DNA of 64,000 bases from Alisma plantago-aquatica (taxonomy: Eukaryota > Streptophyta > Magnoliopsida > Alismatales > Alismataceae): the NCBI GenBank assembly GCA_963693085.1, contig OY856410.1, positions 562,577,906 to 562,641,905 on the forward strand, in the 5' to 3' direction. The notes beneath the pieces are model-generated. The model was not told where the DNA came from. It saw nothing but the letters and a program-made list of their open reading frames with translations, and did not search any database. Made by a program: the position numbers and the translations under genes. Positions 1 to 13,281 of this stretch are shown piece by piece; position 1 is the first letter of the stretch, and each line of letters begins with the position of its first letter.

Positions 1-1468
1 TCATTATATTCAAATAATGTATCATAAACTATATGTTGTTTTAGAGTTTTTTCAAAGGTAGAATGATTTAAAAATAAAGTTTATTACATAAATTAGAAAC
101 ACTTACAAATTCCAGGTCCTTTATTATTGTTTCTAGAAAACTAATTTGGTTATTAGATTAAAAAATATTCAAAAAACTTTTGAAAAGTTTAGAATCTTAT
201 AAAGAGTAAACAAATTGATGGTGAAATATCCAAGTTTAGAAACTAAGGGTGATTCTTTAATGGAAATATCTATTTATGGGTTCACAATGTATATATTTTA
301 CCATCAAGATGTGTTCATGGATACAATAACTGCTTAGTTGAATTGTTTATTATTTTTTATGCATTCTTATTCTAGCCTAACCTTACACTTATCATTTGGA
401 CAATCTTAATCTTCCAAAAAACTATACCACCCCCTTCAATCACAATTTAACATTTAATGGTCCTCTTGACCACTATTCTTAAGTAGTATTACTTAACTAT
501 GACATATTGAAGAAAACAACCAAAAGGTGTCTAGTGTCACAATAATATTAGTGTCAGCATTATATTTATAAATAATCTCTATCATGGATGTTGAATCATC
601 TGTATTTTGAATATGATTACCCATGGGACACAAAGATTTAGGATAAAAATCAAAATGTTCACAATCGCTTCCATGGATCTCTAATCCTACAAACAAAAAA
701 CTTAATGAAAATTTCCTTACTTCATCTCTACATCCCACACTACAATTTTCAACATAGGCAAAACATACATATTTATCATCCCGTCAAACGATAAGCCCAA
801 ATACAAAGACAAATAAGTGATACATTTTTAAATACATATATTCATCTCATTATGAGGATAGTTTATTTTTATATTTCTTGATGTTTCCTCACGCCTTACT
901 CTTAGAGGTTCTATAATTCCTCCAACATCTGATCTTCCTATCATCCTTTTCCAAAGGCATTTTACTTCATCCTTAGATGACTGCCTCTAGGTTAATTTTG
1001 TTTGTGGAAGACCACCATGATCATCTCACCATCAGTGTCTGAGATGCCATCACTCTAATGAAGTTCTTGAACAAAGAGATGTATAGTGTTTCTTGAGTCC
1101 CAAAATGACCCAGAAACAACACTATACTAGCGACATGCACAAGATTTCAAGATTCCTAATAGTGATCTAAATTTAGATGATAAAGGTATGTGTGTTATAT
1201 AAGAGATGAATCCATGACCAATTGTTGTAATATTATGGTGCTAAGAATTTTGAATTGGGAGTGGGTATCAACTTCTCTCTCAAAGGCAAGTCCAAATTTC
1301 CATCCATAAGCATTCCCTACTATTTACATCTTTCTCCAAGGTCAAAAATGGTGTTTTTCAAACATATTATTCTTTTTATCATCATTCTTATACAAATCAA
1401 AAACCCTAACAACCACATATAACATAAGTACATAGTTCCAACCACAACTCATAATATTGACTATCTCA
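1..1468. other. AT-rich intergenic DNA, no gene recognised
   Basis: No coding similarity, RNA gene or element terminus could be recognised. Open frames are short and AT-driven. The stretch ends at the 8-bp target duplication of the hAT-like element. Confidence 0.5.
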
Positions 1469-1476
1469 ATTGCCAG

Positions 1477-2234
1477 TAGACCTATCAAACTGGGTCAAAA
1501 TCTACGGGCACCTACAGGTCGACCCATTAAGTTGGGTTTGGGTGAAAATTTTTTCCACCCGCTGAAAATCACCCAAACCCATACCCACCCATTTATATAG
1601 TGGATTTCATGGGTGACCCGCGGGTGACCCAGTTAATTGAAGTCAATACATTTATATACATATTATACACATGCACCTATTAAGAGATGCACACCATTTT
1701 TTTCACAAGTTAAATCTTTACCATTAATTGTAGTAACCGTATTCTCCTTATGTTTGCAATAGACAACAACAAGTACTTGAAAATTTTGGAATGCGTAATG
1801 TTAAATAAAAATATATTTTTTTATTTATTTGTGATACTTCATGTACAAAACTACATTGGTCTTTCCCTAATTTACATAGAAATACAATAGCTAGATGTTG
1901 TTTTTTCTTTTAATTTGGTATAAACAGAAGTCGACAATTAATTGATTGATTTGACATGAAACGTAGTATTCGATTGGTTTCTTTGCAGTATATTTGACAT
2001 CCAAATATAGTAATGAGATGTTACAATTTTTTTTTGTGTTAAGGGAAGGAAATAGCAACTTATTATTGATTGGACAAATTTTATATGGGCACCCGCTGGC
2101 AACCCGCTAGGTCGGGTTTGAGTGTGCTTTTCTTCTACCCGTTTAGAATTGTACCCTTTTGACCTACACCCACGAGACCGACAACCGCAATGACCCAACC
2201 CAAACCCACGCAATCCACCCATTTGATAGGTCTA
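1477..2234. mobile_element. Non-autonomous hAT-like DNA transposon (758 bp)
   Basis: The element starts TAGACCTATCAAA and ends with the exact inverted copy TTTGATAGGTCTA, a 13-bp terminal inverted repeat. It is flanked by a perfect 8-bp direct duplication ATTGCCAG at 1469-1476 and 2235-2242, which is the target-site size of the hAT superfamily. Subterminal DNA on both sides is rich in GGGTTTGGG / CCCAAACCC-type motifs (about 1495-1640 and 2090-2220), which could be transposase-binding repeats. There is no transposase frame; the short open frame on the minus strand crossing the right end is a by-product of the GC-rich subterminal repeats. Assignment to hAT rests on the TSD length and small TIR; the family within hAT is unknown. 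Confidence 0.85.
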
Positions 2235-2242
2235 ATTGCCAG

Positions 2243-5200
2243 CATGATAATCCTCATGATAAAAGTATTGCCAAAAATGCCATTTGTGAGTACCTCATAG
2301 TGGTCTAGTTCACATTAATTTCATCCCTCAAAATGCAATGATAGGTTCCATATAGACCTTAAACCATATGGTCAATATAATTATTGAAAAGGAAGAAGAG
2401 TTGAATTCATCTTATAGAAATTGCTATTTCCTAAAATGAATCTACCATAGAACTTTAGAATACCATATCTTGAGAAGTACAATGGCCAGGAAGATCCAGT
2501 GACCATATGAAATGTCCAATACAATAGCCAATCTGTACAACCACATCATTGGTGGCCCTACATTTATATGGTATAAAAATATTAAGCTAGAAAGATGTCA
2601 TCCTAAAAGGAGTTTTTTTTGAAATCCTCATTTAACCTTCAACAAATTCCACATTTTTAGAAGAGGAATTCTTGAAAAGATTTTCTAGAAGTTGTAGGAG
2701 ATACATACCAAGTTTTTGGGAAAATAAAGAGATATGCCATTATAGGTGAAGAGTATTTCATAATAGGAAGAATCCATGGAATAATTGTGAAAAGGGAAAT
2801 GCATAAGTGGAAGGATACATTGAAATAATTGTAAAAGAAATAGTGCATGAAGTGTTGAGATTTTCTATAACCCCACTCAAAATTCACCTTACTTATATTA
2901 TCCATGCTTGAACTCATGAAGAAATGGTTGGATTTGGCATTTATAATTGATAAAGATGGTCAATTCTTACTAGAACAACAAAACAAATAAACAATTATAT
3001 CAAAAAGGGCAACACAAAGGGTAATGAAACAATATTTTTTATGAAGATACTAGAAGTGTCAAGCAACAAAAGGAAAGTGCATGCAATAGTAATGGAATAT
3101 TCAATCATTCAAACACCACATCTAAAAGGTTAACCATTTTATACCCATACAAAGTTCATCCACATTCCATAGGATGAGGAATCGTTGGTCTTCTAAATTC
3201 CTAGAAATGACTTGGTAACAATACAATCTACACCTTAAAAGAAGAGATAAAGATGACACCATGTTGAGAAGGAACAATGGAAATTCACCAATCTAAATGG
3301 CAACTAAATAACATCTTCCAAACGGTTCACACTTGTTCATAGAGAATATGGCCACTCAAAATGAGGCAATTATACATATATACAAGGCATAAAGACATGC
3401 TATTGACAATGTGATAAAAAAGGCAACAAAACAGTCACACTTAATGCAAAATACTATAATGACTCAGTATTAATGATATCTAATGAAGGTGAATTAGCGT
3501 TGCCAAAACTAATAGGCATCACTAAGGCTCCCTTGAATAATTTAATAGTTCACATGACAAAGCACATTCTCATGAAGGGTTAGTATCAACAAAGCAAGAA
3601 AGAAAGATTAGAAATGTCAAACCCATCATCACCAATGTTACCATTAAGTATAATAATATCAAGTCTATACTACTTTGGATAATTAGGGTTGGATAATTAG
3701 GGTCCCAAAGAAGGCTGACACTCTAGTAGATGTTAGCCCAATTCTAGTCCCATCTAAATGCAAATCAAAGTTAATTGAGTTGCATTAGAATTCAACACTA
3801 TGAAAATAGTGGAGATATGTCCCCGTGACTTCAAATTAGAGAAAAAGTCTTTACTTATGAATATACCAACTAAAATTCTCTTGCTTATACTACTAATGTT
3901 CCCACTGATTACCCACATCATATAGTTCCTTATGAAAGAGTGCACTTTGGCATTCTAAGCAAATTAAATGTTGTTGAATGACACTTATTGGAAACCAAAT
4001 AACCATATAATGACCTCCATTGTGGTATATTTACAATTCATGTGCATCTGTCAACCTTTGCAAAAAGTTTACTAATTAAGTAAAGACACATACTATATAT
4101 AATCTATCAAATATTTAGAGATAAAAGAGAGATATAGTATCACTACTAGAGGATATATGAAACATGATATGATATAATGATTATGAAAGAATAGAGAGAC
4201 CATTTTTCTCTAAATGCCAGTTCAAACTTCTCCTCACATAATTAAGCAGTCCTCGTATATTATAAAAAAATATCTTCAAGGAAGTACACCTAGACATTTT
4301 GATAGATATAGTTGTGATGACTCATAATATTTGAGATCATCACTCTTTGACGAAATCCCCAAAAAGGTGGTATATATAACACTATATGTAATTGTAGAAT
4401 ATATCACCTTGCCTTTACCACACATCCTAATTGATTAGGGTCATGTGTTGAACAATTGTTCTCTAAGCATTATAACTAGTCTAAAATAGACACCTCAATA
4501 CATCTAGGCCATTTTTAGTGATCTAGAATTTTTGACAACTTCCATAGGGAAGTGTGAATAACGTTTATATACACTAAAAGATATACCCAATAAAATGAAA
4601 TATCAAGTTAAAAGAAATAGATGTGTCCATATCTTTTCACCTTTTATTCAAACATCTACAACAACATGAATGGAAGGTGATACCATCCTTTATACATAAA
4701 TGTTTGTGTTCTATTAAACAAACATTATTATTGTTATTTATGATTCCTCAACAAAGGTAGACCATAATCAAGATGAAGACAAATTCAATGGCTTTAAAAT
4801 TAAAGACTCAACAATGTCCCTAGAGAGGATATGGTCTATGAAAAAGCACAAAGTAGCCCAAAAAGCTTTAATAATTCAAGAAGAATACATGATTCTAACA
4901 TAGAAAGGGGCTCTGATTGTACAATAGTGAATATATGATCCCATAGTACTCCCTGACGATATGAATTGACAAGGATTATGATACTATCCATTAGTCATCT
5001 ACACAGCTCGATGATGGAACTTGTTGATTTACAGGGATGACCATAGTACCTAACAATTGAGGCTACATGTTTCGTGACCCCATCATTGAAAAGTCTAATG
5101 ATGAAGGCAATCACACACAACTAGTATCACCACAAGGACAATGATTTAACTCATTCTTAGTTCACACACTATAAGAATAGATGATGTTGTGGGGACAATG

Positions 5201-6594
5201 AAATAATCATGAAAGAGACAACTTTTATGGAAATCAAATGACCCTATTTTCCATAGTTAGAGACTGCACAATGACCACATAAAAACTAAAGTTCAAACCA
5301 ATTTTGTACTTATCATTGAACAACCATCGATAATTTTTTTTAAACCTATGGCCTTCAGTTACAGGAGGTCATTTCCATAAGTATAGGACTCAAATGCTAA
5401 CAATAGATGCATTAATATTTTCCCCCAAGATTCCACTTATTAACCAACCTGTCACACATAGGTTTAAGACATGGTTGAGCATGAATATATACTAGTGACA
5501 TCTAGAAAATATTCTCAATACTTAGGCCTTAGAAACATGCATTTTTGTACAACATATATGAGAAAACATGAAAGAAAAATCATTATGTTCTAATAAGATA
5601 TGTCACCATAGATGTCTACATTCCTATATCACTAAGGCCCTCCACCATTGATGGGGTCCTCAATTGACCAATGGATGATGGACTAGAAATTTCAATCTAT
5701 CATGATACATACTTTCATGTGGAGGATAATATCAATGTCACCAACTCAGCCATAGGCCTAAGGAGCTCAATGTCAAAATAGGGGTGAGACTCCCTCCTAA
5801 TATTTTTAATATTCTCATCAACCCTAACATTAAATCATTGATCATGTCTTTTCATGAATCCATGAAACATGCCCAATATAAATGATTATATTATGATCCA
5901 CCATCAACCAAATATCTTGATTTTCATCATTTCAAATTGAATATCATTAAAACATCCTAGAGTAGAGTCTCAATATTAGAGATAAGATTTATAAAAATAG
6001 TATGGAATAATATTTCTCAAACTTTCTTAATATCTAAGCTATAAGGAAAACGTAGTTCCTATTCTTGAAAAGGACGATAGTGTGTACATGTGCCTAGACT
6101 ACCATGTCTTGAAATTATTTTGGGAGACATTTCTGATGTGTCCACCGATAAAATAAAAACAGATGGTATTTTTTTTTTATCGGAAAACATATGGTATTCT
6201 TTTTTAAGTACAAACCATATCAAAACAAAAATAGAAATGGAGAAATCTACCTTCACAACACAATGATGCATTTCCTAGTACAATGTGACACCCTTGTGTA
6301 TGTAAATTTCCATGGCCACCTAATAGTGAGAAATGGTTTCTCTTTAAAATTATTTTAAGCACAATAAAGTATAGGTCTATGAGAAGAACATGAAAGTAAA
6401 GTAGTGGTATCACTAGGATCATGTCAATAGTCTAAATATTCTCATTCAATATGTTCATAAGGTTCACCTAAGACATGACTTTACCAACTACACCTTCATG
6501 GAATGTTCAAATACATTGCGAGCATGCAAGGCACAAAAATTAATTCTAGAAAATACAATGATATTACATAATTGTATCCCTCATATACCCACCT
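2243..6594. other. Degenerate AT-rich intergenic DNA
   Basis: No conserved domain was found on either strand. Open frames at 2657-2917, 3754-3945 and 6059-6422 have low-complexity, AT-driven composition and no recognised motif. Around 2450-2560 the plus strand gives a faint resemblance to a retrotransposon Gag start (K-Y-N-G-x-E-D-P), too weak to annotate. It is probably old transposon debris. Confidence 0.4.
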
Positions 6595-7110
6595 ACATAT
6601 GTACATAGAGAAAAAATAGGGACATCACTATGGAAATATTTTGGAAAACCAAACATGCATTATACACTCACATGCTAAGTGAGATTAAGTACTCAAGAAC
6701 ATTCCCAAACCTAAGATTATCCAAGATTTAATCCTAACAAGTAAATAAGTGATTAGTTTCTAGGCTAACAAGATATATGTATTTACCATTCACAGTGATG
6801 AATGTGTACCACCTATCCCATTCTTGAATACTTAAAATCACTAGTAAGTGTATAATATATGTTTGACTTTCAAAAATATTTCAGCAACATATCCCATAGT
6901 TCTCCAAGTAATCGATATAGATGGGCAAATCCTAGATACACATGTACCTGGAGAACAACATAAAAACAACTGTGAAATATTCTTGAAAACTAAACAAACA
7001 TTATACACTTACACCCTAAGAATAGGTATTGAACAACAATCCCAAACCTGAGGCTATCCAAGATTTACTCCTAATATGAAATCTTGGACTGGTTTCTAGG
7101 ACAACATGGT
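6595..7110. repeat. Imperfect direct repeat pair, period about 345 bp
   Basis: The segments about 6595-6775 and 6942-7110 share the same run of blocks: a CATTATACACT-type block, then CCCAAACCT, then TATCCAAGATTTA, then a GGTTTCTAGG-type block. They are clearly diverged copies in the same orientation. No coding capacity is evident in either unit. The second unit leads directly into a short telomere-like run (TTTAGGGTTTAGGG near 7110). Confidence 0.55.
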
Positions 7111-9336
7111 TTAGGGTTTAGGGCTAGGGTTTATGGATTAATATTTAGGCCTATGGTATTGTTAATTCATATCAACTTCAATCTGAATTGAATTAATTTA
7201 GGTAAATCCATATCAATTAATTGTATAAATTCTTAGATGTCACTATTTATACATACATCACTTAGATTATATTAATGCACTCAACATAGAGAATAAAGAA
7301 AAATCATCATGTATCCATTTATACAATTATACATTATAGAAACACCAAACAATTATACATGCATTCTATACAAATCAAACAAACAATTATACATGTTAGA
7401 CATACCAAAAAAGCAATTATACTCAGCAAAAAACTATCATGCATTACAACTATACAAGAAACAGGCAATACCTCAAAATGGTGGTGAGAATATCCCATGA
7501 CAGAAGTACAAAAAATAAAAGGACATTAGGAGCAGTGGTAAGAAGAAGGATAGCATGGGTAACAAAGGCAGTAGGTGGCTTAAGGATGAGCACTGCCTCT
7601 AGGGTAGATGAGACAAAGACATAGGTGGCTTGGCTTCGAGGATAACAATGATGGAAAAGGCAGCAAAACCTTCATGTGAGGAAATAGCTTCACCTATTTT
7701 CAAGGGAACCAATGGAATAAACTACTCAAAGACATTAGTGAGTTTGTCAATGACAAAAGGAGTCGGGAGAGGTGGCGGCTTGCAACAGGGGAAACAAGGG
7801 CATTTATGGTGGTGGATTACAAAAGAAATGACGACAGGGTCAGGGAAGAAGAGAGTTGAGAGTTTTGCACTAGTTGGGGAAGAAGAAGAGAGAAACATGG
7901 AAAAAAGAATTCCATGGGTGTTATTAACATAACCTACAACATTATTTCCAAGACCAAAATCAACAAAGCAGACAAAATGACATCCAAGTTTTGGTTCTTA
8001 CGCAAGTTTCCTTCAACAACCAACATAACAACAAAGCTTTACTATGCCAGTTTGAGGTACAAAAATGATGTCACACATCTTTAAAAGCACATACTTGCCA
8101 CTTTGGGTTACCTTGGGAAATTGATGTAAAATGTGATTTTGGAGGGGAAAAAAATTTTGCGGGGAGCATCACAGATTACCAAGTCCTTTTGTTTTGAAGA
8201 AACTAATTCTAGAATTGATGCGAAAATAATATCTTACTCTAGGTGTTACGTTGATTTTGATTAGGAAAAATGGCACCATAGGTTTTTTTAAGGTAACACT
8301 TGTTTCATGGGTAGCACAAATGAGGAAGTTATTGTGCCAATTCTCCTAAAATTGACACGATATTTGCTTTCCAAAATATGCTAAGAAATTAAAAATTTTA
8401 GGCTATTTATGATGGAGGTTTCATTTAAGAAACTGAAGTAGAAACTTAAGCAGTACTTGAGTATTTCTTTCAATGGATAATGTCATACTATTGTCACGCT
8501 TATGGTTCAATAACCAACACTATAAATATACTATACTATTTTTTTTATTAAACAAACATTATACCATGTGATGCCAGAGGCCAAAAATGTAATAATGATG
8601 GAAGAAACAGATCATTAGTCAGAGGGGATGATATTCATGGTAAATGATGATAATATTTTTATAGGTGATGCCTCTCTACTACTAATTAAAGTTGTCATCA
8701 TGGATACTATCTTCTAGTTTGTGGATAGAGAACATGGATTATGGATCATGAAATTTTTTCTAGGTGGGATACTGGAAGCCATAACGGTGGTTCTAATCAA
8801 GAAGGATGTGCTAGAGATAATCATCCTATTTTTGACCAGGATTGGTACTCCATGACTTATCTAGGAAATGAAGTATCAAGAGTAAACCTAAGAAAGGTTG
8901 ATGACGATTGTAGGTGATGACCTCATGTTAGGGATGATGTGATTTATCTTGTCTTTGGTGGTTTGCATGGAGATCAGGACGCTAATTGTTGCATCAGATA
9001 TCATCCACCACAAAATAAATGACATCATTGATGAGGGATGGTTCCTTGTTGCAACCACTACAAACCTCTTTATCAATAACTTCCAATACCATTAAACAAA
9101 AACATGAGTTACTGATAACTTATTTGATCATTTGAAGATTTAATAGTCGGAGGTTTTGCACTCCAATTTAGCAAGTTCTTTTTGGAAGATGAAATTAAGT
9201 AGATAGATCCTAAAGACATATCATGGGTATATGACAGAGGCTTTCCCAAACTTCTCACTTCTCTTGAAGCCTACACCATTTTGTACAAGCCATAATGCTA
9301 TTAAGTTATTGTCAAATTACTTAGTAAGACCATTTG
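7111..9336. other. Intergenic DNA, no gene recognised
   Basis: Starts with a brief plant telomere-like motif (TTTAGGGTTTAGGGC near 7110-7130) and continues with short-repeat DNA containing AACAATTATACATG-like blocks (about 7315-7430). The open frame at 7630-7932 is basic and glycine-rich with no recognised domain. I see no gene structure. Confidence 0.4.
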
Positions 9337-11400
9337 TGTAATAACCTCACTTTCAACATACTCCAATTGAGAAAAGACCTTAAAGTTGAGATCCATTACC
9401 TATATTCCCAAGGATCCATACCTAGAAAATAATAAATAACAACAAATAATTTCATTTATTTCAAATATTGTTTACAAATTGTACAATCATATTCCTCATG
9501 AAACTAATACATGTTGAGAAGAAGTAATTGGATATCTAATCCTCCTTTAACTTATCTGTAATGCTTTCAGGTAATCTTCATTTGGTTTATCACAAGTTGA
9601 CATCTTCATAATTAGCATGTACCTAAAATGCCGATAAACAAAATGTGAATCAGTATAACAAGTTATACTGTGTACGTGGGTGCAACCATAATGTGTACAA
9701 CTAAGATAATCACATACGAGCATCAAGTATTGCACATAAGAACTGGCATATTCTTTATGTATTCTAACCCTTATTGGATATACTATCTTGGGTCTGATCA
9801 CTGTCCCCTCTAGGGCTCGTGTGCATCACCCTGGATATACATTAGCCTAGAATTTAGAATACTATCATTTACTTATGTGATACTCATATTAGCATTATAG
9901 AGGAACAAGAATTAAATAAACAACCAACAACTTATTTATCAAATCAGTCCTCGGAAATCATTCTGAAAACATAAAAAAAAACTATATTCTAGGTAGCCAT
10001 AATTGTAACAACGTACCTCAATGGTGAGACATGTAGATTACACTTCATGTATATTCAATCCAGCCAATCAACAAATTCAAACAAATCAAGCACTCATCAT
10101 TATGTAATTCCTAAAGTGTCACCATCACATTAATCACATCAAACCCTACTCAGTCCTAATCTAGGGTTTAGGTTTTGGATAAGGAATAAGGGTATGAACC
10201 TTGTTTTCATCGCATATTTAACATTAGGTGAACCCTAGTTACTAGATCCATCTTATCCTTTCATTAAGATTACTTAGATCAAATATGTTCATTAAAAACA
10301 TAGCAAGTTAGGATTTATAGCCCTAATTCTAGATATTAATGATTATCCACATTAGAGACCCTAATAACCTTATCATTATTACCCTCATTACATTTATTAT
10401 CATTATTCTCAACAAGACCAGGTAATAGCATAAAAGAAAGGCTTTTAATGTTTTCAACATTGTGATACCCAAATCTAGGGTTTTTAAGTATATTTTAGAT
10501 TAATGGTTGTATCTTTATGTATTTTTAGACAAGAAAGCATAATTAGATATCACTGATATTTTTTTGCATTCCTCTCATTCTCTTGATCATTTTTCATATA
10601 CGATTTGTCCTAATATGATCATCCTAGTAATTACTATGATTTTTGCAAAGAGAACTTACTTAGGACCAATGAAAGCCTGACACATCAGCGAATCTATTTT
10701 TCCTTTATTCAATTTCTGGGCCAGATTGAATATGGTGAAAGATCTTCGTGCCCCTCCCCCTTGAATGCGCATCGAGGGGTAGTTGAGTCATTTCACTCTA
10801 CCTCACCTTCCAGCTCCCATGCAGCCCATTACAGACCCTACACGACTATCGTGCCCAAGACAACACCTCTCCCATCTCAATCCTGGGTTTTGAAGCCTCA
10901 TAGGCGGTCAGGGAAGATCACCCACCATTCATCAGAGTTGGGACAACCACTGCCACCATTGAAGATGATTAAAAGTGAATTAATTTGTTCCCCCATTACT
11001 GCAGGTTGAGGGAGAGGGAAGGACGACAAACAAGTCTATTGGAGACCCTATGCAATCATCCACACACCATGGTTGGGAAAGGAAGACCTACATAAAGCCT
11101 TCCACTTGATTTCTAGGTTCTAGGGTCGACCATTCTCATTGTATGAACCTTCTTCATCATGAAGAAGAAGAAGTAGCACCGCTGATGCTCTTCAATCATC
11201 TCTGGGTTCTGTACCACCTAGGAGGGGTTCTTCTGGTCTGCTTCCTACATGAAGTCCCCTCATGCATATATATACACTCTAGGTTTGTGAGGGAGAGAGG
11301 TGAGATTGATGGGGTTTTAGGGTTCTAGGTGAAGGAAAAGGAAAGTCCTTCCTAAGTATTAATATAAAACCCTGATATGAAAATTAATTATTTCTCTCTC
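9337..11400 (-). mobile_element. Possible decayed antisense LTR (solo)
   Basis: The plus strand begins TGTAATAACC, which read on the minus strand is a GGTTATTACA end typical of a retrotransposon LTR 3' terminus. Going right there are repeated CCCTAAT / CTAGGGTTT motifs, then a more GC-rich patch (about 10740-11020), then a TATATATA run (about 11262-11276) that would be the minus-strand promoter. The same order, reversed, is seen in the recognised gypsy LTRs of this window: TATA, GC-rich leader, AT-rich CCCTAA-bearing tail, LTR end. No PBS, coding sequence or target duplication was found, so this remains tentative; right edge approximate. Confidence 0.3.
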
Positions 11401-12240
11401 TATGACTCACTTTCTCATTATACTTTTAGGAAAACTACATCCACATTATTATCATTTTTTGGGGAAAGGATTAGTCCTCAATTAATCCTTTTCATACTTG
11501 AAACTCCATTTTTAAGATAAAACCAAATATTTATTAAATAAGTTACTTAGGCCACAAGACATGTTGGCACCATCTAGATTTTCTCTCACACTCTTAATAT
11601 AGGATGATCTCTCATCTAAAATTATCTAGGATATATATCTTAGGCATGAGATTCCCTTTTGCCTATTTTGTTTCACAAGGACTTATATGTGCACTTTTAA
11701 TTATGAGAATTTAAATAAATCAATTTTCTCTCACACTCTTTACTCCAATTGGCTCTATATTTTAAAGGAATATTTTTAATAACTCTATCTTGGTTTAAGC
11801 ACGATTTGGTGTCAAAATACAAGGATCAAACACCTTTTTCTTGCCCCTTAAGCAAATCCTTTATTTTCTTTATTCTAAGAAAGCAATTCCTTTTTCGATC
11901 CAAACTAGGAAAAATATCATATTTCATGTATTTTCTCATTATGTGCACTATTAGGCCAAACCAAATTGATAGGTTGTCATCAACACATCTTTTCTAGAAA
12001 TCTCCATAATTCCTTTAAAAAACAATTATCCATTATTCTTGGCAACATATTGATTATTGGATTTTCCTTCTTTTGTTTCCCGCATATTTATCATTGGATT
12101 ATTGAAAGATAATAAAATCATGAAAATACTTATAATGGAGAATTTTTTACAAATTAAATCCACACCAAACTTTCTAATAATACTTCATTATTTGTATTCA
12201 AATACATGTATAAATTTATGCAAAAATTAAGGTTACAAAT
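11401..12240. other. AT-rich intergenic DNA, no gene recognised
   Basis: No recognisable coding domain. The 82-residue open frame at 11749-11997 is rich in F/L/S/I and has no family signature. Confidence 0.45.
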
Positions 12241-12445
12241 TTTTTTTACTATCTCTCTGTAACTGGGTTAGACATATGTGGAATCCCAATGTGAGATGGA
12301 AGGACTAGGAATTAAGCCTCAATCACTTCATCATTCAATTATCTTACAAACATGATTTTTTGAAAGAACATACAGGAGGTCCATGGTCTACTTATGGAAG
12401 TTGTTTGATTGTATCTTAGTGGAATGAACATCTTCTTTAATGCAC

Positions 12446-12735
12446 TACAAAGCTCGAGCATACTGTCCAAGGCTGTAGTACAATTTCAAGAATGATGACT
12501 AGCCCCACAAACTGCCACTGGCCTCAATTGTACACTTTGGCCTCACTCACACACAAGCTGATATCAACTCTTTGACTAGTCACCAAACCTAGTAGTGCTT
12601 TGGGATGAGCATGCTTAACCACATAGTTCTTAGTGATGGGCTCCCTGAAAAGGTGGTGCATCTTAGTGATATGGATAGCCCAATTATTCCTTTTAAGATA
12701 ATTTTATCTAAGGCCTCAAGACCTAGGACGTTACA
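12446..12735 (-). repeat. Cassandra-type TRIM 3' LTR with 5S rRNA-like block
   Basis: On the minus strand it starts TGTAACGTCC. A 5S-like segment at about 12573-12650 includes CCCATCACTAAGAACT, then GTGGTTAAGCATGCT, then ACTACTAGG and GGTGAC. These follow the order of plant 5S rRNA (CCCATCAGAACT, GCAGTTAAGCGTGCTTGGG, AGTACTAGGATGGGTGACC). In Cassandra this region holds the internal pol III promoter boxes; activity here is unknown. Confidence 0.8.
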
Positions 12736-12747
12736 ATATCCCCCCAC
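12736..12747 (-). promoter_or_regulatory. Polypurine tract of the TRIM
   Basis: The minus strand reads GTGGGGGGATAT immediately before the 3' LTR start TGTAACGTCC. This purine run would prime plus-strand DNA synthesis and confirms the LTR boundary at 12735. Confidence 0.8.
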
Positions 12748-12977
12748 TTAGACTCTTGACGTCGTTGTCAAGGGTCAACTTTAAGACCTGATAATATATC
12801 ATTCTCCATTTTAGTGTACACCCATAATGACCCATGTGCTCCCAACTCCTAATCACAGATATGAGTGCAAGGGTGGTTACATCACCATGGATAGCCCTTT
12901 CCAACATGTCTGGACCACATGACTTTAGACTTGCATGCCATATGCCCATGTGTGCCTTATCTACTATAGGGGTTTTT

Positions 12978-12990
12978 CTTGTGATACCAT
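12978..12990 (-). promoter_or_regulatory. Primer-binding site (tRNA-iMet type)
   Basis: The minus strand reads TGGTATCACAAG starting two bases after the 5' LTR end, close to the TGGTATCAGAGC complement of initiator tRNA-Met used by plant LTR elements. Its position fixes the orientation of the TRIM. Confidence 0.75.
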
Positions 12991-12991
12991 T

Positions 12992-13281
12992 TGTGAAGTC
13001 CGAGCATACTGCTTAAGGCTCTAGTAGAGTTTCAGGAATGGCGACTGCACCCACAGACCACTATTGGCCTTAACTGTGTGCTTTGTCCTTACTCACACAT
13101 AAGCTGAGATCAACTTCCTGACTGGTAACTTATCATAGTATTACTCTCAGTTGGTCAAGCTAAACCACAGAATTCATAGTTATGGACTCCCTAAAAAGGA
13201 GATGCACCTTGGTGATATGGGTAGTGCAATTATACCTTTTAAGATCATTTTATCCGAGACCTCAAGACCTGGGATGTTATA
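12992..13281 (-). repeat. Cassandra-type TRIM 5' LTR (290 bp) with 5S-like block
   Basis: On the minus strand it starts TATAACATCCC (ancestral TGTAAC judging from the other LTR) and ends GGACTTCACA directly before the PBS. The 5S-like block lies at about 13120-13190 and corresponds to the middle of plant 5S rRNA, with a GTGGTTTAGC sequence at the place of GCAGTTAAGC. It aligns along its length with 12446-12735 at an offset of 546 bp. Confidence 0.8.

Larger units (their letters stand above)
12446..13281 (-). mobile_element. Cassandra-type TRIM retrotransposon, complete, with TSD
   Basis: A short LTR retrotransposon read on the minus strand: 5' LTR 12992-13281, PBS, an internal region of about 255 bp with no coding sequence, a polypurine tract, and 3' LTR 12446-12735. 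It is flanked by a perfect 5-bp duplication TGCAC at 12441-12445 and 13282-13286. Both LTRs contain a 5S rRNA-like block, the defining trait of Cassandra TRIMs. Such elements encode no proteins and rely on other retrotransposons for reverse transcription and integration. The LTRs have diverged noticeably, so the insertion is old. Confidence 0.85.

Noticed and set aside
2450..2900. Possible Athila/Tat-type Gag relic
   Set aside because: Only one short K-Y-N-G-x-E-D-P match and no continuation into further Gag blocks.
7110..7135. Interstitial telomere
   Set aside because: Only two to three TTTAGGG units; occurs by chance or as TE debris in plant DNA.
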